A stretch of 64,000 bases of DNA from positions 15,701,001-15,765,000 of the forward strand of contig JAUCBN010000006.1 of assembly GCA_035048815.1 (NCBI GenBank), read 5' to 3'. The translations under genes and the position numbers were made by a program. This document shows positions 49,779 to 60,884 of this stretch, in pieces. Positions within the stretch are counted from its first letter, which is position 1, and each line of letters starts with the position of its first letter. Below the pieces are notes generated by a model. That model worked only from the letters and a program-made list of their open reading frames with translations. It was not told the DNA's origin and did no database searches. This stretch comes from Abelmoschus esculentus (lineage: Eukaryota; Streptophyta; Magnoliopsida; Malvales; Malvaceae).

Positions 49779-52700
49779 TAATCACTAAACGGAGGATTAT
49801 TGGTGATTTTTTGAACAATACAATAAGTAGCAGTCAAACAATGAGATCAATATTTCAATACGGTTCTAAATCATTAGATTTTGGGTAGTTTTAACTTTTA
49901 TGGGTTTTAGAGACTAAATTATAATTTTGATAAATTAAGGGTCCATTTTAAAAATTGAGCCTACCTTGATGTAATCCACACTATAAACGATGTGACTGTA
50001 AATTTTCATATCAATCAAAGTTTATTTACTAGCTCAATTTAATTAAACCTATAAGGTTTAGTGACCAAACTGCAAAATTCCCGAATTCATTTTACGCCTC
50101 GTAACAAAATTAACGTTATGGTACCGGTTTGCCTTGGACATACCGATACACATTGGGACACTAAACCGTTATATCGATACGTTAAGCTGAATATAATTTA
50201 TAAAAATTTTAATAGTATTTGATCATACCGATACGGTCCAAACAGTTTTAATACATCTACATGATCATTAAAACAATTAAATATGTAGTGCTACTAGGTA
50301 TCGGTACACGAGATTAACTCAATATTCTAACTTTTAAGATTTAATTTACGGTATTAATAAATTCTTAGATATATTGATATCTAACTACAATAAAATTTTA
50401 TTATTGATTTTGTATACCAACACACATTATTCACTATCGATATCCTTTTAACCTATATCCCAAATTATATACTTATATATCATATCATCACTTGTACTGG
50501 TATGACTAGGTCCATAATAACAATTTTTATTTGGTTTTAGCCTAATTGCCTAACCAAACCTTGTTCGATAAATATCCCTTGCAAAGTAATTATCAGTTGA
50601 AACACAAACCCAAAAAAATGGACTGCCGTCGGTGAGATTCGAAGAAATGAACTTCGACGATTAGGGGAAATCGGGGAGAATCAGAAAAAAAAATTCCCCA
50701 ATTTCACCGAGCAGAGGAAGAAAATTTTGGAAGACGTTTAGTTTAAGAGAATTCCCTACATCCCTAATATTATATTTACAATAACAGTTTCTTTTTAGAT
50801 ATTAAATAATTCTCATAATTTTAAATTAAAATAAACTTAAAATAATATTTTATATTTAAATATATCATTATTTTTTATTTTTCAATAATATATCAATTAT
50901 TTTAAAATATTAATATAATTTTTTATTTAATTTAATTTATTGTATAATAAAAATATATAAATTACGTTTATTATTAAAAATAATAATAAATATTAAAAAT
51001 ATTTTTTAATATTATTTATTCTTCAAAATATAATATTTTTTATTTATACGATAAAGTCTGTATTATTCAATTTAAATCACGTTACAATTTTTTAAAAAAA
51101 ATAGATTTTAAAAAATAATTTTTATTTTAAAAATAATATGAATTGAATAATAAAAATATAAGTATAATATTTATAGTTAATTATTAGTAGTATATTTGAT
51201 TTAATAATGAATATGATGATTTTTATAGAACTTTATATTTTTTTATATATTCAAATATATTATATCATAAATATTTAAATATATAATATTTTACTATAAC
51301 ATTAAAAACTATATTTAATTATTTGTTTAAAACTATAAAAGAAAATATACAAACTAGAAAAATATATATTTTTTATGAATATTTTTTCTTTTAATATTGA
51401 AAGTTTGATTGGTTAAAATAAAAATATCACAAAAATAATTTTATAAAGTATATATTGTAGTAATTTTATAATCATCAATCAAATACTGAAATTTTATATT
51501 TTTATTGAACAAATCAAACAAAATAATTTATCATTCTTAGTAATATACAAATAATGAATCATTTCTAAAATTTTATTTCCGATATTAATGTTACATTCTG
51601 TAAATTAAATATTCCTTTAAGGTGCATTTGATTCTCGGAAAAGATAATTATCATAGATAATAATCTTTTCCAGACTTACATATTCTTATGTTTGATTTAA
51701 AAACATTCCTACTTAAAATTATTATTTTTTATAATCACTTTTTTACCCTTTATTTTTTCTTTTCTTATTTATCGGTCTCTTTTCTATTTTATGCTTTTTA
51801 ATCCATGATATATATTATATATTACCTATTTATTATATTACTTATTATATTTATTATTATATGTTACGTACTTATAAATATACAGTATCATATCGTATCA
51901 TATTATATATGTTATTAATATATTCATCGTTTAGTATAGTTCCATTCTTTATAGTTTAAATATTGTTAATGTTTATTTACATTTATATTTTATTGTTCAC
52001 AATTTTTATTTATTTAGTTATTTATATTCGTTCGATAATGATTTATTTTCGTTTTTACAGTGATCTGGATATGATCCATATTATCCATGACTCGTTTAGT
52101 TTTGACTAACTCATGAACCAATAACCATTAACGACTAATGTTTATTTTCTTTTACCTTTATTTTATCACATTTAATTTATACACTTTATTTTTCGTTTAA
52201 TTTGGGAAAATTGTTTTATAGATTGGTTTTATTATATTATCCATAATCCCTACCTACTAAAAGATAGTTAATTAATTTTTATATTTTTTATATTATTTTT
52301 TTAAGAGTGAATCTTCACTTTTTATTATCATATAAATAAATAGTGGGTCGTAAAATTGTTCCGTAAATTAATTTCTCTTCGATCTGAACTCTTTTTAAAT
52401 AATTTAACTTCCATATTTATTTTTCTCTCCTTTTAAATTTATGACATTATTTTTATTCGGAACACATTTTTCTTGTATTTATTTCACCATGATATGTAAC
52501 TATTAAAAGAATATTTTCATTTTATTTTGAGAATTGATTAGAAAATGGTGTCCTGAATTATTTTAAGTATTATTTTTTATTGTCGTAAAAAATATTTTCC
52601 TTAGAACATATTTTTTAGATTAAAATTTAATTTTTAATTTTTTTAATAATAACACCTAAACCTAAACGTATAGTTTTGAGCATCGTATGAGACTAATCCT

Positions 52701-53606
52701 TTCGCATATATAATTAATTCTTAAATTTAAATATTTTAAAATTTTTAATTATTTTATATAGTGTCATACCTACTTAAATATTATATTGTTTTTGACTTTT
52801 ACCCTATTTAGCCTTTTTAACTACCCCTAATTTACCATTATACATGTGATTCTGCGGTCTAAATTCTTACTCAAGAATAGGGGTAAACAAAACCCGTCTT
52901 GATTCCATATACGGAGTTAGAATTTAAAGTTGGTAGGGACAAAAATAAATCTTTAAATTTAAAAGTTGGGAGGGACAAAAAACTTTATTTAAATAATATT
53001 TAAATTAACAGAGACAAAAATGCAATCATACCAAAAATTTGGGAGGGCTGCAGTGTTCCTGTTTGACTTGAAAAAACCGAATAACTCGACTGAAAGCGAA
53101 AATACTTGACTCGTTTTGATTCGAATCGAAATTTCATAGACTTGACTCGACTCAAAGAAATTTCAAATAAAGTTTGAGTTATAAAATGAAAATTCGAATA
53201 ACTTGAATAACTCAAAAATTTTAGTAATTAAAGGATAAATGTTTTAAGTTTGAGATGAATCTCTAAATTTTTATGATATATATATATATATATATATATA
53301 TACATTGATATATTAAAATATAAAGAAATATTACTAAACATAAAAAATATATATACATGCATATCTTATATGATTAGAGAAAATCTTTTAAATTGGAATC
53401 AAATCATACTATAACATGATAAATAATTACGATTAAATATTTATAGGAACTTAAAAACTCGACTCGAATTTCATAAACTCGACCCGAATTGAAAAAAATT
53501 CAAATAAAGTTCGAGTTGTAAAATATGACTGGGTTGTACAATATGACCCGTTAACTCGAATAACTCAAAATATTTTGTCTTGACTCGATTCGATTCGATC
53601 AAATAA
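49779..53606. other. long A+T-rich intergenic stretch
   Basis: No gene is supported. Positions 50620-50740 have a short purine-rich, G+C-richer patch (GGGGAAATCGGGGAGAATC) that could be a gene fragment. Positions 50760-52800 are extremely A+T-rich. Positions 52876-53290 and 53440-53600 carry the ACTCGAATAACTC-type repeat that also lies at 33900-34090. Confidence 0.5.
53276..53302 (+). repeat. (AT)n microsatellite
   Basis: An uninterrupted AT run of 27 bases inside the ACTCGAATAACTC-type repeat. Confidence 0.9.
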
Positions 53607-54538
53607 TGATAAATATTTAAAATAGTTAATATTTTGTGCTTAATTACTCTTTGATTTGATGACTTAAGTTACCGATCTTAGTGTTTTCATTTGTTTCTGT
53701 GCAAGACTATGAACATGGAAAATGCACTTAAATAACTGATTTCTGAAGTTTTTTTACATTCTTTTCTTAATTATGCTCGGCTAATTTCTCTATAGCCAAG
53801 ATCTTAAGCACTAACTCGATCCAAACGTGAGGATTGAAAAGCACATCAATAACTTCGTCTTTTTATTTCTTTAAGTTTTTTTCTTGAACTTATTTTTGAA
53901 TCAAATTGATTTCGAAACTAAAGATTGACTTTGGTAAAGACGTTGATTTGATCATTTATGTGGAAGGAAAGATTGGCTATTGAAGCAAATTCAACTTCCT
54001 AGGAACACATTAGCAAATTGATTGCTAAGAAGAAAACTAAGATTGTATCAGTTATTATTGAAATAACATAATCTAAGTCGATTCAAATGATTTAAATGTT
54101 TTATCTACAAACATAGTGTTGGTGGATTAATCCATGAAACAAATATCAAAGATAGCACTTGGAAATTCGGTTTGACAGTTCTGCTTCAAGGATTGAACCT
54201 TGAAAGCTAAGTACCGACGTAAAATCCCGAAGTAAAAATATTTTTCCGATGATCAATAAAAATCAAGTCAAAACGAAAGCCTATGGCTAATTTTTATTTT
54301 ATTGAATTACTTTTTTTATTTTATCTTCCATTACTTAGTTTTACTTTATTCAACAACTCCTCCCTTTTTTACTCAAGCACTATTCGATCAACCTTCTTGG
54401 ATCACTAATCAAACAAAGCATAATCAGGAAGTTTCTAGTCTATGTGGGATCGACTCTTACTTCTCCTTTACTATATTATTTTCCTATTTATTATTCGAAA
54501 ATAAGGAATTTATTTTTGACATTACACGATGCGTATCA
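53607..54538 (+). repeat. 5' LTR of the gag-protease element
   Basis: The left end is TGATAAATATTTAAAATAG, then TTAATATTTTGTGCTTAATT, a segment shared with 63743-63765. The right end contains GTGGGATCGACTCTTACTTC (54448-54467) and finishes GATGCGTATCA directly before the primer site. About 930 bp. Boundaries are set by comparison and by the primer site, and are approximate by a few bases at the left. Confidence 0.65.
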
Positions 54539-54540
54539 AA

Positions 54541-54560
54541 ATTGACATCCTTGCCGAGGA
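54541..54560 (+). other. degenerate primer-binding site
   Basis: TTGACATCCTTGCCGAGGAC resembles the common plant element primer site TGGCGCCGTTGCCGGGGA; most differences are G-to-A or C-to-T. It sits two bases after the LTR. Confidence 0.55.
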
Positions 54561-54719
54561 CTACAACAAAGTTAGTGATTTATTTTGTTTGATTTATGAC
54601 CAGAAACAACCCGGGAGAACAAAGAGACTACATCCGAAAATTGAAGAATATGCCCGAAGATTACAACCCAGACACTTCGGAAAAAACGTAGATTGCGATA
54701 ACAATAGTTAGAACGTGAT

Positions 54720-55700
54720 CTAAAAACTGCATCCGAAGCAGAATCACAGTTTGATCACATAACCAAAGAGCCAATTCCAATGGACGACCAAATTATTCGA
54801 CAATTGACTACGGCTCTTGATGATAATCAACCGATGTGCATAACATTTCTAAATGGAGAGACATCATTCGCTCTTAAAATTTGCCAACCTACCACAGTTT
54901 GCCGAGCGAAAATCCTCACCAACATCTCAAGGAATTTCACATGGTTTGTTTGATTACTAAACCATGGGGAGTTTCTGAATAACAAATTAAACTTCGTGTC
55001 TTTCTGTTTTCTTTGGTCGATATAGCAAATGATTGATTATTTGATTTGTCTTCTAATTCTGTTACAACTTGGACTGACATGACTTGTCTTTTTCTTGACA
55101 GGTTTTTCTTAGTAGCCAAGACGAGCGAATTAAGGTAAAGTATCCTGAGTATCCGACAAAAGGATACTGGAACTTTGTATGATTATTGGGAGCGCTTTAA
55201 AAAGCTATGTTCGAACTATCCACAACGCGGTTTGTTAGAACAAATACTCCTCCAGTATTTCTACGAAGGTTTAACGCATATGGATATGAAGGTAATTGAT
55301 GCGGCAAGTGGATGATCACTTGTCAACATAACTCCAAATGTAGCTACAACATTAATATCTACCATGGTCGCCAACTCACAGCGATTTCATTCTGCAAGTG
55401 AACCATCTCAATGGGTTCATGAGGTAAGTACCGTTTCATTAGAAAACAAAATTGACAAATTAGCTGACATTGTTCAATCTTTTATTGCAGATAAAAAGAA
55501 CGCAACGAGACTTTGTTAGATATGTACAAGTCCTGAACATCTGATAGATTGTTGTCCGATTATTCAAGAAGATGATAAAGCCCAAGTGAATACCTTAGGA
55601 AATTTTCCTGGACCTCCCCAAAGACCTTATAACCTCAACGCTAATACCTATGATCCCGGTTAGAGGGACCATCCGAACCTAAGATATTGTTGAACGATTA
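54720..55700 (+). pseudogene. retrotransposon gag remnant
   Basis: Readable pieces in shifting frames include a GVSE-like segment, a tract with YDYWERFKKLCSNYPQRGL at about 55175-55235, LLQYFYEGL, a VANSQRFHSASEPSQWV piece, and a zinc-knuckle remnant (ICTSPEHLIDCCP, 55517-55560). The order matches the retrotransposon gag domain followed by a single CCHC knuckle. A stop replaces a codon inside the knuckle and there are several others, so it is not translatable. Confidence 0.78.
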
Positions 55701-55763
55701 GCAATTTGTCAATAGAAGTTCCAGAAACAAACGGAGGCCCACTTTTAGAAACTAGATAAGCAA

Positions 55764-56288
55764 ATGTCCAAATTAGCTCAAACCATAGGAAGACTAGAAT
55801 CGCAGGAAAAACTTCCCTCTCAAACCGAACTGAACCCAAGGGAAAGTTTTAGTTCTATCAATCTTAGAAGTGAAACAATTCTCAATCCTGAAGTTCCAAA
55901 AGAAAATATTACACAACCAGAAAAAGAGAAGGAAACGTCAACTTTAGAATCTCAAGGTACAACTTCTTCTCCTTTGCCAATACACCATTCTATTCCTCAA
56001 GAGATCGTACCCTCATTCCCATCACGATTGACAAAACGTGACAAAAGAGTTGAGGAAAAAGAAATTATAGAGGTGTTCAAGAAAATGCAAGTTAACATAC
56101 CTTTATTAGAAGTGATCCGAAAAGTGCGGTATGTTAGATTTTTAAAAGTATTGTGCACGACAAAGAGAAAATTAACTGGTCACGAGAAAGTAAATTTGGG
56201 TGAAAACATTTCTGCAGTATTTCAAAAAAAGTTTATGATGCGTGTTAGATATGCGCAATTTAGTGCAAGTGAACACGTCGCCAAGTAA
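55764..56288 (+). pseudogene. gag-protease linker of the LTR element
   Basis: An open stretch of 174 codons, rich in E, K, S and P, with KEIIEVFKKMQVNIPLLEVI near residues 97-116 and ISAVFQKK near 148-155. In Athila-like elements an equivalent I-P-L-x-E-A...P-x-Y-x-K-F-L-K segment leads straight into the protease. Here the frame instead ends in unrelated sequence at the 1.2-kb interruption. The first methionine is only the track start; the domain is part of a larger, broken polyprotein. Confidence 0.6.
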
Positions 56289-57510
56289 TAAATTGATAAG
56301 TATCAATTATCGTCTCCATAGGGATTGGTCTACTTAATATGGCCCCTTTAATCTTCTTGATCTGTAAAGAAATAAAATAAAAATACAAGTGATTGAATTG
56401 TGATTAAACTAAATAAAGAAAACTAAATAAAAGAAAAAACATATAAAGAAAGTGGCCAAGATCCAGTTGTATTGTAGAGTGGATTCGGTTGACTTATTTC
56501 TGCTTAATGCAATTGTATAACACTGTCTCGGCAGTACTGTAGATTACTGCCTCGACAACGATGATGCTCGTCCACCGCGACAATCTCTTGCTCTTGGGAA
56601 GACTTTATCAAAGCTCGACAAAGTGTCCTTGAGTAACTCTGCTTATCTCTAAGTCGAAGTACTATTGATGATCAGTCCTTGATGATACCTCTCAGCGTGA
56701 ATCAATTATAATCATCATCCAATCTCACACTTCTCTTAGCCGTTGAAACGCTTAACCTATCTCTAGGCCGAGTTAGTGTTTCCCGATTGAAACAATGTAC
56801 TTATCCCTTTCGTGAATCTAACTCTCTCGATATTAGATAAATGGATTACTCACAAACTTTTCTCTCGAGCTTGAATGCAAGAACAAGGAATGGCAAAGAA
56901 TAAAAAACTTTGATCTTTTATTGCATTGGAAACAAGAAACAAAGTTAAACTTCCTCACACTAATACTTTACAACCTTCACCTAAGCCTAACAAACTTAGA
57001 ACATAAAGAAAAGAAAAAACTAAAAGATAAAATCTAAGCTATCTATAAACCGAATTGTCTCTCCAGTCAGGTCTAGTTTTTTCTTGGGACGGCTAGGTCT
57101 TAAATAGGTGACCTAAGGCAAACCTTTCCTAAGTAGAAAACAACTTGGAGTAGGGAACAAGTCATGTATATAAATCAAATATTTCCAAGTTTATTCCTTC
57201 TAGAAGGCTTTCTCGCGTGGCCTTGTCTTTGGGCTTTCCACGTGCTTATCCAGCTTTGATCCTTGGGCTTCTTGTCCAGCAACGTTCTCCTCATTTTTCT
57301 CCTCAGCTTGCCTGCCACATCGCTACTTGTCCTTTGCTGCCTCGACATCGGTCCTACCTCGGCCTTAAGTTGCTACCGCGATAATACTTCTTCCTGCACA
57401 GATATAAAAATGCAGTAAAGTATGGCTTTTCTGTAAATATTACCTTTAACAACAAAATCCTTAAATATATCACATTAAGTATATGCATTGGTCCAAATAG
57501 GTGGAGAATT
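56286..57510. mobile_element. 1.2-kb insertion of unknown class in the LTR element
   Basis: It separates the linker from the protease in sequence that is normally continuous. It starts near TTGATAAGTATCAATTATCG and CTCCATAGGGATTGG, wording often met in plant repeats. It has several CTCGACAACG/CTACCTCGGCC-type words and no coding frame. A minus-strand TATTTAAG at about 57095 could be a promoter. No terminal repeats or target duplication were found, so the exact ends are uncertain and class cannot be given. Confidence 0.45.
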
Positions 57511-57518
57511 AATGATTA

Positions 57519-58190
57519 ATGCCCATGAAAAGTGTAGAAAGTGATAGTGAGTTGAGCACTTATCAGTTTCCGCCAAAAATAAAGGATCAAGGTATGTTCG
57601 TTATACCCTGTAAAATTAGGAATGTTTTAATTAATCGTGCAATGTGCGATTTAGGAGCTTCAATTAACGTTATACCTCTTTCTGTTTATAAAACGATTAC
57701 TAACGAACCTTTGAAGGAAACAAAAGTCATCATTCAATTGGTGGATCCATCTATTATCTGTCCAAAAGGAGTGCTTGAAAATGTATTAGTAAAAGTTGAT
57801 GATCTCATATTTCCTGTTGATTTCTACATCATCGACATAGATAATGATCATTCGAATACATGTTCAAAGATACATTTGGGCCGACCATTCTTAAGCATTG
57901 ATAATACAAAGATCGATATGAGAAGTGGTTTATTAAGTATGGAATTCGATGGTGAGGTCGTCGAATTTGATGTTTATAAAGATGTAACACATTCTGATTC
58001 TATGGAAAATATTAGTTTCGTTGGTATTTATGAACCTATTGTTGATGATTTTGTGAATACTAACGTGTCTATTGATTTATGTAGGGAATTAGAACACAAA
58101 GACAATAAGGAGTTGAAAAATATTTGTTTTGTTCATTTTGATTTACGTTTTACTCCTTTAAAATCTAAAACTTCATTTTTCATCTTGTAG
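57519..58190 (+). pseudogene. retrotransposon aspartic protease domain
   Basis: A 223-codon open stretch. FPPKIKDQGMFVIPCKIRN leads to the active-site motif CDLGASINVIPLSVYK at residues about 43-58, followed by the LGRPFLSIDNTKIDMRSG motif near 118-135, as in Athila/Tat proteases. The catalytic aspartate is present and the frame is open, but it is cut off from gag upstream and no polymerase follows. Probably not expressed as a functional protein. Confidence 0.8.
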
Positions 58191-58339
58191 GAACCAAATT
58201 TTGAATTAAAATTGTCGTCGAATAAATTGAAAAGCAAATACCATATTTCGTCAAGAAATATGAAAAAGATTGATGATGCTAAAATTTTACATAGGGAAGC
58301 TCTTAGTTGGACAAAATGCAAAAATTGGAGGAAATACTT

Positions 58340-60305
58340 GAACATGCCTATAGTTTGAATCAGGTCGTCGAGCTATCGACATTAAATAAAAGCGCTTAAT
58401 AGGAGGCAACCCATTTTATTTTATTTATTTATTTTTAGTAAATTTCATTTTATTTTATTTTTTTACTTAGAATAATTAAATAAATTTATTTACACAATAA
58501 TAATTTATTCGGGTTAAGTTTTATTTTATCCTTTCGCATTTTAAATTATTATTTTATTTTAATCTTTATCTTCATTTTATGTTTTAAATTATTCTTATTT
58601 TAATTTTAATCATTTTATTTATCTATTTTACAGGTTAGGATTTAAAATAAATTCAAAATCAAAAGATAAGTTTTAGTGGAATATATTTTTCAAAATTCAA
58701 AAAACCGAGGACCCCACCTTTGACCATAAAATCGAAGCCTCTGGAAATTTTCATAGAACCAATGCATTTATACAACACGAAAGTTTTGATAAGAATCAAA
58801 ACGATCTTGCATCCGAAACCAACACTTAAAATTTTTGCCGAAAATTTAAAAGAGTAAAACAATGAAGAAACGGTGCCGCCAAGTATGCCTGAATTTTCAT
58901 AACCTCACGTCGTGGCCGCGGCCGCGATCGTTATTAGATCGGGGAGTATTCATTTTCCCTCTCTTTAATTTTTATTTTATGTTTTGGGGAAAATGGTTTA
59001 AGTGAGAGGGAGGAAAAGATTATATATCTTGCTTATTTTATGCTTGGAATCTTGTTATTTTGATATTAATGTACTTGAAGTTGCTTGTTGCTATTTATTT
59101 AATTCGTTACATCTCTTGCATTTGCTTGATGGATTTTGATCTTACTTTGATTGAAACCTATGATACATGATAGTTTGTTATCATGATTAGTTTCTTTTGA
59201 TTAAAATACATTAATGATCTATGATTGGTTAGTTGAAATGTTGGTACTTGATAAATTTACCCTTTTTGTGAGTTTTGAGTCTAATGAGCATATCTTTTCA
59301 TTCTTGCTCTTTATTTCATTTATGTGTACCGAATTGATTTTTAGCATTCTAGAACCTTTGATGCAATGCTTTTTGAGACTACATTCATGCATTTGATGCT
59401 TTGGTATGATAGAGACACTTAGTTTTAACCACTTCACTACCTAAATAGCCTACCTCTTAATTTTCCCCTTAGCGAACCACTTTGAGCCTTCACCCATTTT
59501 CTTATTTCACCTTATTAATGCTGTCCAAGACCTTTTTTTTTATTTTTCATCTTTTTGCACCCTTGTCAAGACAGGAGATTGTATTTGTTCCACGAAAAAA
59601 AAGGAAAAAGAAAGAATTTGAATGAGTTCGAAAAAAAGAAAAAGAAAGAATTCGAAAAGAAATAAAAGAGGGTACTAATGTGTACTATTCGAAAGAAAAA
59701 GAAAAAAACGAAAAAGTATCAATGTGTACTTTTCGAAAAAGAAGAAAAAATGATAAAAAAGAAAAAAGTTTCAAACTCTTGAAAAGAAAAAAAAAAATGG
59801 TTGCTTGATTTACTCTTTTCATCTCTTTGCGCTTGAATTATATCGTTGTTTGCTTCTTATTTTTAATATCTTTTCTCTTGACACTAAGTCTATCTCTTTT
59901 TGGCATTTTCCCTACTTTCATCTAACCCGTTACAACCTTGTTTAAGACCTCTTAAATTTTGTATCATGTTCAATTTTTAGTAGTGAGATTAGATTTATTT
60001 GCAGGCTTATGGTAATGCTTTAATCATATTCGGCTTGAACGATTCTCTTAAACCTAAACACTTTAAGTGAAATGAGCGAATCCTTATGAGGGTATCAAGT
60101 TTTGCATCATTAAATTAGCTAAGAATTGAAATGTCTTGTTTCTTTTGAAATTGTTCCTAGTCTTGCCACTTACTTGATTGTTTCTTAGTTATAATAATTG
60201 CTTTGATTTTCTTTCACTAAAGAGATTAAACTTGTAGTAAATTTAAGTTTGACAATTTATGATTTTGGTATGTCAGTTGAGGAATACTTAAGGACAAGCA
60301 TTGAA
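58340..60305 (+). other. noncoding 3' region of the LTR element
   Basis: It begins with GTCGTCGAGCTATCGACATT and the GGAGGCAACCCA motif, then T-rich sequence. A G+C-rich spot lies at 58900-58930. From 59590 to 59800 a GAAAAAGAAAAAG-type purine region repeats GTACTAATGTGTACTATTCG-like words. No gene is seen; such tracts are common between pol and the 3' LTR in Athila/Tat elements. Confidence 0.55.
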
Positions 60306-60320
60306 TAAGTGAGGGGGAAT
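60306..60320 (+). other. polypurine tract of the gag-protease element
   Basis: AATAAGTGAGGGGGAATTT lies where Athila-like elements have AAGTGTGGGGGA just before the 3' LTR. The next bases (ACTCACCTGGCAAG) do not match an LTR start. Confidence 0.55.
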
Positions 60321-60526
60321 TTACTCACCTGGCAAGAATGTATTGCTACTTAATAATGCTGAGATTGACTGAGAATGGGAAAATTAATTGGCTATGAAAT
60401 CATAGAGCTAGTTAAGGACTTAGGTCTTGTAGTAGTTTTCTTTCAGTTCGCATATGGAATTTTTGATCATATCTGTAGAATAGCCATGTAAAATTTGTTC
60501 TAATTGTTTCGTTTGTTGTATTCTAG

Positions 60527-60634
60527 GCGGAAAGGTACTGTGAAATATACTCTGTTTCCTGTTGCAGAGTCTAAAAGTATAGATGGTGAAAATGGTGCTG
60601 CAGTAACAAAGACTGATGGAGCTGAAAAATACAG
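60527..60634 (+). pseudogene. orphan exon of an unrecognised gene
   Basis: A 108-base coding-like exon with splice-site context on both sides: GTATTCTAG before it and CAG-GTCTGA after it. It encodes RKGTVKYTLFPVAESKSIDG and then ENGAAVTKTDGAEKY, read in the frame that opens at 60504. It resembles an internal exon of a real plant protein, but I cannot name it. No partner exons are recognisable within reach. It is either a remnant of a deleted gene or a fragment carried by a transposon. Confidence 0.45.
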
Positions 60635-60812
60635 GTCTGAACTGATTTCCATATCCTATGCTCAATCATTTGATGAGATAAGCGTCGCACATTTAAACTG
60701 AACCAAGTTGCTTACTACTTAAATCAACAAAAACCCATTTATGTGTTTTAAATTTTTTTTAGTAAGGAGAAAATTTCAATGACGATAGAGAGGCAGTAGA
60801 ATTTCCTATGTC

Positions 60813-60820
60813 TATATAAG
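60813..60820 (+). promoter_or_regulatory. TATA box of the BAHD gene
   Basis: TATATAAG in CTATATAAGGAGG lies 72 bases upstream of the ATG, predicting transcription from about 60845 and a leader near 40 bases. Confidence 0.65.
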
Positions 60821-60884
60821 GAGGCTGTCCAGGCGGCAAGAAGTGCCACTCAAAGCAACGTAAAGAGGAGAATAGCAAAACAAG

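Larger units (their letters stand above)
53607..60320 (+). mobile_element. gag-protease-only LTR retrotransposon, Athila-like, decayed
   Basis: In order: an LTR (53607-54538); a degenerate primer site (54541-54560); gag (54.7-55.7 kb); an acidic/basic linker (55764-56228); a 1.2-kb interruption (56286-57510); an aspartic protease (57519-58190); then directly the noncoding motif AAAAGCGCTTAATAGGAGGCAACCCA (two pieces, 58389-58414), which in Athila/Tat elements follows pol. A purine-rich GAAAA region (59590-59800) and a polypurine tract (60306-60318) close the element. No reverse transcriptase, RNase H or integrase is present. The expected 3' LTR does not follow. Lineage assignment rests on motif layout. 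Confidence 0.75.

Noticed and set aside
49443..49818. Minus-strand frames of 71-78 residues in the retroposon
   Set aside because: One crosses the target-duplication boundary, and neither has a counterpart in the relative at 2.7 kb; the element looks noncoding.
54302..54711. Short plus-strand frames across the LTR end and primer site
   Set aside because: They span LTR and leader and have no protein likeness; the LTR/primer-site reading explains the sequence.
56294..57487. A solo LTR (TG...CA) as explanation of the 1.2-kb insertion
   Set aside because: TG and CA can be placed, but the five-base flanks do not match, so there is no support.
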